Assembly (NCBI GenBank): GCA_041394885.1
Contig: JAWKHI010000014.1
Coordinates: 93,328-157,327 of the forward strand
Source of the DNA: DSOI01 sp041394885
Lineage (GTDB): Bacteria; Acidobacteriota; Terriglobia; Bryobacterales; Bryobacteraceae
Direction: 5' to 3'
DNA: 64,000 nt
The notes below the pieces were generated by a model that was given only the letters and a program-made list of their open reading frames with translations, did not search any database and was not told the DNA's origin. Position 1 is the first letter of the stretch, and each line of letters starts with the position of its first letter. Position numbers and translations under genes: made by a program. Of this stretch, positions 46,201-54,333 are shown one piece after another.

Positions 46201-46741
46201 AGTGGTGAAACGGACTCTGTTCCTGCGACGTCGAGGTGAACGTCACCTGCGGGTCGAGCATCAACAAAAGAAACGGGTTGCGGTGAATCACCGGCAGCGA
46301 GTTCGACATCTTCGTGTCGAGCGTCGTCTCCATCGTTGTCTTGTTGAACTGGACGGCGATGGGCGCCTCCACCACCCGGACGCTCTCGGTCACCGCGCCC
46401 ACCTCCAACCGGGCATCCACGGTTACATCCGATCGCGTCTGAACCAGGATGTTCTCCTGTACGAAACTCCGAAACCCTTCCAGCGAAACCGAAATCGTGT
46501 AGGCTCCGGGGGAAACGAAGTCAAACAAGTACTGGCCATTGGCGTTGGTCTCCCGCTGCGTCTCCACCGAAGTTCCGGTGTTGCGCAGGGTAACTTTGGC
46601 CCCGAGGACAACCCCGCCGGTGGAATCCGTTACCGATCCGCGCACGGACCCCCTAAGTTCCTGGGAGTGCGCCGCCGGGACAAACGCGCCCAAGATGACG
46701 CCCAGTGTGAGTACTCTTGTGATAGTGCATGTTCGCTTCAT
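43295..46741 (-). CDS. TonB-dependent receptor with carboxypeptidase-regulatory domain
   Basis: A 1148-residue outer-membrane receptor of the same type as the one at 20210-23320. Signal peptide (ITRVLTLGVILGAFVPAAHS), an N-terminal Cna-B/carboxypeptidase-regulatory domain (VRGSVTDSTGGVVLGAKVTLRNT...), a plug (TLDTKMSNSLPVIHRNPF...), and a barrel with many aromatic strands ending in TYLGRQFQYTGRIRW, with an aromatic last residue. A clear promoter precedes it (see 46771-46799). Substrate unknown; possible polysaccharide or peptide uptake. Confidence 0.93.
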   Translation of the reverse strand: MKRTCTITRVLTLGVILGAFVPAAHSQELRGSVRGSVTDSTGGVVLGAKVTLRNTGTSVETQRETNANGQYLFDFVSPGAYTISVSLEGFRSFVQENILVQTRSDVTVDARLEVGAVTESVRVVEAPIAVQFNKTTMETTLDTKMSNSLPVIHRNPFLLLMLDPQVTFTSTSQEQSPFHHWAGSRLDVGGGTELKNDILIDGTPNTWGPKTNYVPAMDAVSEVNVQQNATDAEFGHSAGGIVSVQMKSGSNEWHGTAYYFGRNPALNARPNSTNPTPSNVRHNVWGLTSGNPIVRNKVFNYLAYEGQNLREPVGLNRTLPRELERNGDFSQSLNINGGVRTIFDPWTTLVNGNTVTRTAFPGNVIPRSRIDPTAARFLQDLWQPNNPGDNITGVNNYRLTFPRVYEYYNLSDRVDWNIGERWKVFGRVSRFHTNVVSPNPAGTPAGSTGGSERNSLTVSGDTVWTISPTTVFNIRGSYGKPVDRFIDPVAEIPSVAEFWPQNPKWYDTYAKELPVIYYPGITIGGSGFGRGGYWFSAPDFWNMQSKLSKQAGAHYLKVGGEFRAYRGNSSLPQPIRFTFPASYTANTFVNPNTRVVGHEYATFLLGVIGSDSRVRNVANLKSRNQFWGFYLQDDWKVSQNLTVNMGLRWEYDSPIVDPERRFSRTLDLTNPIPEFQGSQAPRLPAPVLAIRGSNPSYNGAWIHTDDSHPGAYNSPWNTFLPRFGMAYRLNDRTAVRAGYSIYSIQPSVDFEGGINLNDNVPYPGFGQDSFPLPLLQGVPQARLSDPFPSNVNPLVAPVAKSLGRYTELGSTAESIVWNQDLGLALNHRFNFSVQRQIWSQIVVDFTYFMNYGFNHRYQKQLNNIDPRYGYEYQNAVNQRVDNPFFNILTPQQFPGGLRNQRQVTVNTLLRPNPQYGALRQWFAEGIHRRYQAFQLKLQRPFVNGANFLVGYNYNRSRNDEYFDAVDTFLDNLTMQPDNNPRHKFNIGGIYQIPLGRGRRYGANLSRVANGVFGGWEMSGIFQYVSGEALRLPAAIVSGNPAIGNPTRDKWFDTSKVVRQPAFTRRANPLQWDGFRGPDIRSLDLTLAKMFQVTERFSFEVRLESYNLPNTFVGANPQLNPDSSLFGRVTAPRNTYLGRQFQYTGRIRW

Positions 46742-46770
46742 AAGTTAGACCCCAGGCCCAAACCATAGAG

Positions 46771-46799
46771 ATATTTTCATGAAAACATAGTTTTGTCAA
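46771..46799 (-). promoter_or_regulatory. Sigma-70-like promoter with overlapping 12-base palindrome
   Basis: On the minus strand TTGACA (46799-46794) is followed, after 17 bases, by AAATAT (46776-46771), about 30 bases before the receptor start. A perfect palindrome TTTTCATGAAAA (46774-46785) overlaps the spacer and -10 element and could be an operator. The -10 is weak (3 of 6), so the promoter may need help or the palindrome may be a repressor site. Confidence 0.55.
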
Positions 46800-46904
46800 C
46801 TTAATTTCTTAACTTTTTTATTTCCCTCTGCGCCGGGCCAGTCTCCCGCCAACCCACCCCCGGACCGGATGCCGCCCCGCGACGCTTGCGATATGATAAT
46901 CGCC

Positions 46905-48212
46905 ATGCCGACTCGCCGACCCGACCTCCCCGGTCGTCGCTTTTTCCTGCGCGCCACAGGTGTCCGGTTCGCTCTCCCTGTCCTCGATTCCCTCACCGCC
47001 AACGTCCTCGGGTCCGGACTCGCCGTCTCTGCTCTCACCGCACATGCCGCCACTGCCCGCCCCATGCGCATGGTCGCCGTCGGCAACGCGTTCGGCTTCT
47101 ACCCTCCCCAGTTCTTTCCCGCCGAATCCGGCGCCGCCTACGACGCGCCCCCTCTCCTTGAACCCATCGCTCGCGATCATCGCGCCGACATCAGCGTTTT
47201 TTCCGGTCTTGACCACGGCGTGAAAGGCGGCCACTTCGCGGTCCACTCCTTTCTCAGTGGCGTACGCCAGGTCGACGCCAAGGGCATGCCCGACGGCAAC
47301 ATCAGCGTCGATCAGCGCGCCGCGGAAACCGTCGGTGGCGCCACACGCTTCCCCTCTCTCACCCTCGGCTCCGAGGAGGGCCTCCACGGCGGATGCATGA
47401 TGTGTTGGACGCGCAGCGGCACGCGCGTCAACCCGATCCAGGGGCCGCGGGAATTGTTCCGCAAGCTCTTCGTCAGCGAGAGTGAAGCGGAACAGGCGCG
47501 CACCAGGGATCGCCTTACCCTCCAGGGCTCCATTCTCGATGCCGTCAACGGCGACGCCAATTCGTTGAAAGGCCGCCTTGGCTCCAGTGACCGGCGGAAA
47601 CTCGAAGAGTACTTCACCTCCGTCCGCGACGTCGAAAAGGTGCTCGAACTCCGCCAGCAGTGGGCCGGGATCCCCAAGCCGCCGGCTCCGATGCCCGAGC
47701 CCGAAAATCGCGGGCTGGTCAACGATATTCCCGTCCTCTACGATCTCATCGCGCTGGCCCTCCAAACCGACTCCACCCGGATCGCCACCCTCGAAATCGC
47801 CGGCGGTTTTGAAGCCGCCGTCCTGGGCGTGCGCAAAGAGTACCACGCGCTCTCCCATCATGGCCAAGTGCAGCAGTCGATTGACATGCTGGTCAAGCTC
47901 GAGCGCCATCAGACCGAGCAGTTTGCCCGTTTCCTTACCAGGCTGAAGTCCATTGAAGACGGCGACGGTTCGCTACTGGACCACACCATGGTTCTGTTCG
48001 GCAGCGGCATGGGCAACGGCAACGCGCACACCAACCTCAACCTGCCCTTGGTCCTCGCCGGCGGCGGGTTCCGGCACGGCCAGTATCACGCGTTCCCCGC
48101 CGCGGGCTTGAATCGCCAGCCGCTCTCGAACCTGTACCTCAGCATGTTGCAGCGCTTTGGCGTAGAGCAGCAACGGTTCGCTCTCTCCACCGGAACCCTC
48201 CGCGGAATTTGA
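46905..48212 (+). CDS. DUF1552 exported protein
   Basis: About 435 residues. The N terminus RRPDLPGRRFFLRATGVRFALPVLDSL is a Tat-type signal typical of the DUF1552 family. Visible family blocks include MRMVAVGNAFGFYPPQFFP near residue 45, a central GCMMCWTRSGTRV, and LLDHTMVLFGSGMGNGNAHT near the C terminus. ATG 46905 is preferred; ATG 46893 is also in frame. It always goes with a DUF1592 protein in these genomes, here 4 bases downstream. The family function is unknown. Confidence 0.88.
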   Translation: MPTRRPDLPGRRFFLRATGVRFALPVLDSLTANVLGSGLAVSALTAHAATARPMRMVAVGNAFGFYPPQFFPAESGAAYDAPPLLEPIARDHRADISVFSGLDHGVKGGHFAVHSFLSGVRQVDAKGMPDGNISVDQRAAETVGGATRFPSLTLGSEEGLHGGCMMCWTRSGTRVNPIQGPRELFRKLFVSESEAEQARTRDRLTLQGSILDAVNGDANSLKGRLGSSDRRKLEEYFTSVRDVEKVLELRQQWAGIPKPPAPMPEPENRGLVNDIPVLYDLIALALQTDSTRIATLEIAGGFEAAVLGVRKEYHALSHHGQVQQSIDMLVKLERHQTEQFARFLTRLKSIEDGDGSLLDHTMVLFGSGMGNGNAHTNLNLPLVLAGGGFRHGQYHAFPAAGLNRQPLSNLYLSMLQRFGVEQQRFALSTGTLRGI

Positions 48213-48215
48213 GCA

Positions 48216-50585
48216 ATGACTGCCGCTGTGTTGGCGTTCGCTCTTGCCGCAGATCCGGCCGCCGGTTTCCTGAACGCATTCTGTGTTTCCTGTCACGGCG
48301 AAAAAGCCCAGATGGGCAATCGCCGGTTCGATCGCCCGCCGGTGGATCTTGACGCCGCCGCGCGCCGCATCGAATCAGGAACCATGCCGCCCAAAGCCGC
48401 CAGGCAGCCCTCCGCCGCCGAACGCCAGGCTTTCCTCGCCCACCTCGCCAAACAGGGGCCCGGACACATCGCTCTCCGCCGCTTGAACCGTCGCGAGTAC
48501 CTCAACACCATCGGTGACTTGTTCGGTATCCCGATGGATCAGTTCGATCCCACCAGCCGCTTCCCCCGTGACCAGCAATACGCCCACATGGATAACATCG
48601 GCGCCGCGTTGGTGACCTCCGGGTACCTGCTAGAGCAATATCTCGAAGCCGCCGAAGCCGTCATCGCCAAGGTCCTGCCGGAGAACCCGCCGCCGGCGCC
48701 GCGCGCCTGGCTGTTCAAGGATGAGTTCCGCCAGCAGAAGGAACTCGATGGCGCGCGCCGGGCCAATAAACTCACCCAGTACATGTCACTGTTCGAGCAC
48801 CCGCGCACGCCGCACTACGAAGGCGCCTACGCCCCGTTGTTGGCGTTTCCCGAAGGCGTACCCTACGACGGTTTCTACAGGGTGAAAGTGCAGGTGGAGG
48901 CCCTGCATCGCAGCCATCCCTATGATCCCAAACTGCTCGGCATGGATCCCGATGCCCCATTCCGGTTCGGGATCGTCGCCGGCAACTCCCGCGCCGGCTA
49001 TCTGCACCACGAACAGCCCATCCAGCCGCTGCTCGCCGAAACCGTGCTCGAAGACGGCGGGCCGTATTGGCTTACCTTCGAGGTCCGCCTGGATGCCGGC
49101 TACCAGCCCCGCTTCATCTTCCCCAACGGCATGAACGACGTGCGCAAAGTCTTCTCCCGCTTCGCCCGGCAGTTCCCGGAACTCCTGCCCGAAGGCCAGC
49201 GCAGCGTCGCCCCCGGCATTGTGCCAGGCCGCATCGCCATGATGAAGTACGGTCGCATTCCCCAGATCCGCATCCACCAGGTGGAGATTTACGGCCCGGT
49301 CGACGCGCCCGCCATCCCTGATAGCCGACGCCTGATCTACGGCAACCGCCCCTTTGCACCGGAACGCATCCGCGAGATCGTCGCCCGCTTTGCCACCCGC
49401 GCTTACCGCCGTCCGGCGTCGGGCGAAGAAATCGATCGCCTCGTCGCGATCGCCGACAAGCGTCGCGCCGCCGGAGCCTCTCCGGAAGATGCCCTTAAAG
49501 ACGCGCTCAAAGCCGCGCTGTGTTCGCCGTCGTTTCTCTACCTCTCCGCTGCACAGCAAAAAGACCGCCTCGATCCCTACGCCCTCGCAACCCGCCTGTC
49601 CTACTTCCTTTGGTCGACCATGCCGGACCAGGAACTGCTCGATCACGCTGCGACCGGTGCGATCCTTACGGACCCCGTCCTGCGCACCCAAACCCGCCGC
49701 CTCCTGGCCAGCCCGCGCGCCAGCGCATTCGTCGACGGTTTCCTCGATAGCTGGCTCAACTTGCGCAGCCTCGGCGACATGCCGCCGGACCGCGAGCAGT
49801 TCGGCGCCTACTATTGGGACGATCTGCAAGCGTCCATGAAGACCGAAACCAGGATGCTCATGCGGCACCTCCTCGAGGAAAACAAAAGCCTCCACGATTT
49901 CCTCGATGCCCGGTATTCGTTCCTCAACAAGCCGCTCGCCCGCCTCTACGGAATGGACGGCGCGATTCCGAGCGTGGGCGGCCATGCCTTCCGCCGCGTC
50001 GAACTCACCGATCCCCGCCGTGGAGGGCTGCTCGGCCACGGCAGCATTCTCACGGTATCGGCGAACGGCATAGAAACCTCGCCGGTGACGCGCGGCGTTT
50101 GGGTGCTCGAAAATATTTTCGGCGCTCCCCCGCCTCCGCCCCCTGATGATGTCCCGGCTCTCGAGCCCGACGCTCGCGGAGCCAAAAGCGTCCGCGACCT
50201 GCTCACCAAGCACCGCGACAGCCCCGCCTGCATGTCCTGTCACCGCTCGATCGATCCGCCCGGCTTCGCGCTGGAGAACTTCGACCCCATCGGACGCTGG
50301 CGGTCCCAATATCCCAACGGCGCACCCATTGACTCCTCGGGCCAACTGCCGACGGGCGAGAAATTCAGTGACATCGCTGGCCTGCGCGAGGCCGTCGCCG
50401 CCAGGAAGCCCGAGTTCACGCGATTCCTCACCAGCCGCCTGCTCACCTACGCCTGCGGCCGCAACTTCGGCCCCGCCGATCGCCCCCACCTCGACGCCGT
50501 CACCGCCGCTTTGGCAGGGAAGGGAACTGGCCTGCGGGACCTCGTCGAACTCGTTGCACTCAGCGAGCCCTTCCGGACCAACTGA
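48216..50585 (+). CDS. DUF1592-type (PSD1) cytochrome c-domain protein
   Basis: A 789-residue exported multidomain protein. A haem c site CVSCH is at residues 23-27, right after a short hydrophobic lead. Domain order follows the standard arrangement: DUF1587 (ALRRLNRREYLNTIGDLFG), DUF1595 (ATRAYRRPASGEEIDRL), DUF1592 (ATRLSYFLWSTMPDQELL), DUF1588 (RGGLLGHGSILTVSANG...VTRGVWVLENIFG) and DUF1585 at the end (FLTSRLLTYACG). A second CMSCH in the C-terminal third may bind another haem. It starts 4 bases after the DUF1552 stop. Role in periplasmic electron transfer is supposed but unproven. Confidence 0.9.
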   Translation: MTAAVLAFALAADPAAGFLNAFCVSCHGEKAQMGNRRFDRPPVDLDAAARRIESGTMPPKAARQPSAAERQAFLAHLAKQGPGHIALRRLNRREYLNTIGDLFGIPMDQFDPTSRFPRDQQYAHMDNIGAALVTSGYLLEQYLEAAEAVIAKVLPENPPPAPRAWLFKDEFRQQKELDGARRANKLTQYMSLFEHPRTPHYEGAYAPLLAFPEGVPYDGFYRVKVQVEALHRSHPYDPKLLGMDPDAPFRFGIVAGNSRAGYLHHEQPIQPLLAETVLEDGGPYWLTFEVRLDAGYQPRFIFPNGMNDVRKVFSRFARQFPELLPEGQRSVAPGIVPGRIAMMKYGRIPQIRIHQVEIYGPVDAPAIPDSRRLIYGNRPFAPERIREIVARFATRAYRRPASGEEIDRLVAIADKRRAAGASPEDALKDALKAALCSPSFLYLSAAQQKDRLDPYALATRLSYFLWSTMPDQELLDHAATGAILTDPVLRTQTRRLLASPRASAFVDGFLDSWLNLRSLGDMPPDREQFGAYYWDDLQASMKTETRMLMRHLLEENKSLHDFLDARYSFLNKPLARLYGMDGAIPSVGGHAFRRVELTDPRRGGLLGHGSILTVSANGIETSPVTRGVWVLENIFGAPPPPPPDDVPALEPDARGAKSVRDLLTKHRDSPACMSCHRSIDPPGFALENFDPIGRWRSQYPNGAPIDSSGQLPTGEKFSDIAGLREAVAARKPEFTRFLTSRLLTYACGRNFGPADRPHLDAVTAALAGKGTGLRDLVELVALSEPFRTN

Positions 50586-50741
50586 AACATTCACCCGGCC
50601 TCCACTCCGTCGCCATGTTCCGCAGTATCGCCGCGCATCGGCGCGGGCCAACGGCAGGCGGTGAACGCGACCGCCGTCGCAGCTTTGAAGGCAAACTGAT
50701 GTTCCGCATTATTGCGAATAGACTGGAATCCAGTACCTACG

Positions 50742-51042
50742 ACCAGAGTCGCCCTGTACCGGGAGGAAGACGGATCATGTCCGATCGTGGAATGATTCGA
50801 CGAGTTGCCGGCGAAGGTGCAGGACAAATGCAACCTCCGGTTGGAGCGACTGCGAGAGATGGGGTCGCGGAGTGCGCCGGCCCGAAGCGGACTTTCTGCG
50901 AGCCGGCATCTACGAACTGCGGGTCAGCCTGGGAGACGTTCGCCGCCGGATCTTTTACTTCTTCCACGGCGCGGTGGCTGCCGTGGTCTCGCACGGTCTT
51001 GCGAAAGAGCGGATGGTCCCGCCGACTCGCGCGATCTCAGGA
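50742..51042 (+). pseudogene. Broken RelE/Gp49-type toxin gene
   Basis: In one frame from 50742: TRVALYREEDGSCPIVE, then an in-frame TGA at about 50793 where family members have Trp, then FDELPAKVQDKCNLRLERL. At about 50868 the frame moves by one and continues as RRPEADFLRAGIYELRVSLGD...IFYFFHGAVAAVVSHGLAKE up to 51035. Joined, this is a nearly full phage-derived Gp49/HigB-type ribonuclease toxin. Two lesions make it a pseudogene; the start codon has also been lost. No antitoxin gene is seen next to it. Confidence 0.8.
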
Positions 51043-51289
51043 GGCTCCGCCCCTCGGCGTCATCCGCTCGTTGGCCTACTCCGGCCCAGTGATCGAGGAA
51101 GTGCTTGCCTCCAACGCCGGTCCGGACTACTACCGCTGTCTCCGTCTGCGGCTGCAGCAGCGGCGCGCTGCGCAACGTTCGAGATAGCCGCAGCAGTCAG
51201 TCGCACGCTTGCGACGTGGATGATGTTGTCCCCCGGCAGTGTTCAATCCCAGTGCAGCCCGTGGGCAACTCTATCTCAGCGCCAATGAG

Positions 51290-51565
51290 TCAGTTCTGGT
51301 GAGCGCCGCAGGCTATCGCTGCAAGACCGCCCGAGGGCGGGCGCAAGCGCTCCCAACTTCCGAGGAAACCTCTGCGATGCTCGCAGCCCCATGGTTTCGC
51401 CGCTGAATTGGCGCCTGTTTCAGTGCAAAGGGAGTCCGGGACCTCGGAGTGCCGGGGAACCGGCGCCGATCGCTTGGTCGCGGGTGGTAGGTGTCGTGCC
51501 GCGCCGGATCTCTTAAGGACGCACCCGGAACGTTCGAGTTCTCGAACCAGGGCCTTTCGCTTCAC
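51290..51565 (-). pseudogene. hicA: Degenerate HicA-like mRNA interferase
   Basis: The GTG at 51565 overlaps the hicB stop (GTGA). The N-terminal helix and strand MKRKALVRELERSGCVLKRSG and the PVPRHSEV block are those of HicA. The core between them has lost about four residues: GAARHLPPAT in place of the usual GxRHxxYxNPxT. The last helix is replaced by an unrelated tail of about 40 residues. It is probably inactive. Confidence 0.7.
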
Positions 51566-51771
51566 GCGGGGACTTCGATTTCCTTGTGATGGACGGTACC
51601 GGTCGCCGGAATCGCATCCTGTTCTTCGAGCATCATCCGATAGGCGTCCCGGACGTTTTCTTCGAGTTCTTCCAGTGTGGATCCCTTGCTGAACACCCCG
51701 GGCACTTGCGGCAGGCGGCCGACGAACCAGTCGCCGTCTTTCCAGTACTGAGGATCGAGGCGCAACGACAT
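51562..51771 (-). CDS. hicB: HicB-like antitoxin
   Basis: About 69 residues from ATG 51771 with GGTAGAG just upstream. The HicB fold is clear: EMSLRLDPQYWKDGDWFVGRLPQVPGVFSKGSTLEELEENVRDAYRMML, a degenerate RNase H-like antitoxin domain. It lacks a C-terminal DNA-binding extension. Order antitoxin then toxin, with overlapping codons. The antitoxin looks intact although its toxin is damaged. Confidence 0.82.
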   Translation of the reverse strand: MSLRLDPQYWKDGDWFVGRLPQVPGVFSKGSTLEELEENVRDAYRMMLEEQDAIPATGTVHHKEIEVPA

Positions 51772-51824
51772 CTCTACCGATACGCGACTCGCCCCAGAGA
51801 CCGCAACCGGGCGGGGTCTCCGAA

Positions 51825-52085
51825 CTAGCCGGTTTGACGCAGCCGCCGGTGGACGCGAAATAGCACGCTCTCGGGAATCCGAAGCGTGATGTACGGCCGC
51901 TGGAAGCGGCTCTCTTCGCGGCCCCGCCGGATCACGCCCGGTTCGTTGGCGAACATCTTTTTGACCGTCCGGAAGCTCAATCCACACATCTACCCGACCT
52001 CGCCGATCGAGTCGTGGCGTTCGAGGGCCGGCGACACGGCCTCGGGCGGGCAGCCGTCGCGCGGATCGGCCGTTGACTTCGGCAT
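51825..52085 (-). pseudogene. Helix-turn-helix gene with an in-frame TAG stop
   Basis: Reading from ATG 52085 the frame runs ALERHDSIGEVG, hits TAG at 51992-51990 and goes on in the same frame as MCGLSFRTVKKMFANEPGVI...SRFQRPYITLRIPESVLFRVHRRL until the stop at 51827-51825. Joined this is a small DNA-binding protein of the type common in Acidobacteria, with the stop lying inside the helix-turn-helix. A start at ATG 51989 would still give a 54-residue protein without the first helix. Immediately upstream of hicB on the same strand. Confidence 0.65.
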
Positions 52086-52486
52086 GATTCGTTCCCAGTC
52101 GCCCGGTTCGAGCGGCAGGATGGATTTGTTGGCTCTGTGCTTGCCCATGCGAGGGCGTTCATCGGGATGTACGCCTCGGAGCACTCTGCGTTGCACCGGC
52201 CGACCGCGTTGAAGATGAAGACCTGACTGTGGGCAGGCTTCGAAATGCACACGGTGCCCTGGGCTGCCCCTAAATCCATTGGGTTTGGACTCCAGTTGGA
52301 CTCCACTGGTGAGGAGCTTGGGCGGGCCGAGACCCGTAAGTGTGTGAGTAGTTGGCTGGTATCGGGAGCTCATTGAGTCCCAAGGCTGGCGAGCTTTAGC
52401 GTCCCAGAGGAACGCGTCGACCGGCGAAGATCCCAGGCGAAAGCACGCAAGCCCCACGGTCCCGGTTGGACCACGAGGACAAGCAT
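52086..52486. other. Intergenic stretch at the 3' end of tmRNA
   Basis: About 400 bases. No plausible gene on either strand. This is the side of tmRNA where integrating elements usually insert, but I see no integrase remnant and no second copy of the tmRNA 3' end. Confidence 0.5.
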
Positions 52487-52837
52487 GGTGGAGGCGGCGG
52501 GAGTCGAACCCGCGTCCGAGAAAGCCCAAGATGAGAAGACTACGTGCGTATCCAATTCAGTGTCTTCAGCGGCCGCCTCAGAATCGGCAAGAACGACAAC
52601 CGCCTAGTCCGATTGGATTTCAGCTTTCCAGCTCCGGACCGAAGCCTTCAGCCAAGCCCGCCATAATGACATCCAACCGGCCCCATGCGGGCCTAAGGCC
52701 GGCGGACGCGCCACTTAATTAAGCAGCGTATGCAAACTGCGTGTTGGCAGTTATGGTTTTCCGATCGTTTTACGGGAGCTCGGAACCCGGCACGCCTTCC
52801 CACGTCGATTCAATCCCGTCGAAGCCGTTACGCCCCC
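52487..52837 (-). ncRNA. ssrA: Transfer-messenger RNA (tmRNA)
   Basis: On the minus strand the 5' end GGGGGCG (52837 downward) pairs with CGCCTCC near the 3' end; the T-arm sequence GGTTCGACTCC and encoded CCA (52489-52487) follow the canonical tRNA-like domain. The tag reading frame lies at 52748-52719: ANTQFAYAA, ending in TAA. About 351 nt, a normal one-piece tmRNA. It rescues stalled ribosomes and tags the product for proteolysis. The YAA end differs from the usual LAA. Confidence 0.96.
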
Positions 52838-52908
52838 TTTCGTGGATCGCTTCTTCCAGTGTAGTAGATGCGGCGGACCGCGGTGGAGTTTCCGCTACGA
52901 TAGGTAGG

Positions 52909-54036
52909 ATGGCATCCAGGCGCGGATTTCTGTCCACGGTCCTTCGAACGGCTTGGGTTGGCGGCGCCGTGCTCGACCAAGCGCTGCTTCGCGCCGTGCG
53001 CGCCCGCGCTCAGTCTTCCTACACGCTCCCCATCCTGTTCGATATCGAGCGCGTCGCCGAGGGCATCTACGCCGCTATCGCCAAACCACAGACTCTCCTC
53101 AATTCCAACGCCGTCATCATTGAGAACGCCGAGGATCTCATGATCGTCGACACTCACTCGAAGCCCTCCGCCGTCGCCTCGCTGGTTCGCCAACTCCGCG
53201 ACACGGTGTCGAAAAAGCCCGTCCGCTACGTCGTCGCCTCGCACTTCCACTGGGACCATTCTCAAGGCCTGCCCGCGTATCGCCGACTTGCCCCGCGCGC
53301 CGATCTCATCTCCACAGAAGTCACCCGCAAGCTCATCAGCGAGCAAACTGTACCCTGCTCAAGGCATCTTCACGAACTGTCCCGCCCGCTGATTCCCTGA
53401 AACAGAAGGCCGCCGCGGCGAAGCGTCCAGAACAGCGAGCCGAACTGAAGCTACGCGGCGAAACGCAGGACTACATCCGCGAGATGGAGCGTTTGAGCCC
53501 GAATCCTCAACTCACCCTCGATCGCGACCTCATTCTCCACGACAGCGCATGATCTGCACCTGCCTGCGGGCGCGGTCACACCGCCGGCGACGTCACCGTA
53601 CACATTCCTCCAAAGCCACCGTAGTCACCGGCGATCTGCTGCACGGTGATTCTTCCCTTTCATCGGCGATGGTTTCCTGCTCGAATGGCCGCACGCTGCT
53701 CTCGGTGGCCGATGCCCGAGTTCAGCAACATCGCCGGCGGGCACGTGCGCGTATTCGCTCCCGCGATCGACTGTATCAGATGGGCAACCACATTGAAGAG
53801 CTCACCGAAGCCGTCTCGCGGGGATCGGCACTGGCGTCCGCTGGCGCGTCTCTGGGACGAGATCACGCCGGACAAACCTGCACCATCGCCGACGGCAACT
53901 ACGGCGTCCAATCGGCGGAAGCCATCCCAAGAAATACCGCAGGCTCGCGCCGCCAGCCCCCTTCAGTCGCGCCGTTATCGCCGACGCCGTGAAGATGAAC
54001 ATCGAGCAAATCTACAATGCAATAGAGAGAGGTTGA
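52909..54036 (+). pseudogene. MBL-fold hydrolase gene with several frame breaks
   Basis: The ATG at 52909 with AGGTAGG upstream opens a protein with a Tat-type start (ASRRGFLSTVLRTAWVGG) and a metallo-beta-lactamase fold: VDTHSKPSAVASL and the metal site SHFHWDHSQG. The frame ends at 53400, but homology continues in other frames through AAAAKRPEQRAELK, TVVTGDLLHGDSS and a final MNIEQIYNAIERG ending at 54036. At least three shifts. The N-terminal metal site is present but the rest could not be made. Confidence 0.78.
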
Positions 54037-54333
54037 CGGACCACGGTCACCGCCATCCGGAAACTACAACTATGGCGACGATTTCACTTCCAGGTGTCGA
54101 CACCGGAACGGACACGGAGCAGCAGGATAAGCTGACTCCGTAGTACAACGTCGTCGTCCTACCGGAATGACGACGATCACACCTATGACGGCGTGATGGA
54201 GATGCTCTCCAAACTATTCATGAAATCGGCTGTAGAGGCTTTCACGCCACGCCGTCGAGGGAGCACCATGGATGTCGTCGTCAGCCACTTAGCGAACTGC
54301 CAGGCCGAATCCGTGACGATTAGTCCACGGTTG

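Noticed and set aside
52086..52486. A second copy of the tmRNA 3' end as an attachment-site scar
   Set aside because: No duplicate of the T-arm and acceptor sequence was seen in this gap or in the flanking 2 kb.
52531..52722. Small plus-strand open frame with RBS-like bases
   Set aside because: It lies entirely within tmRNA on the opposite strand.
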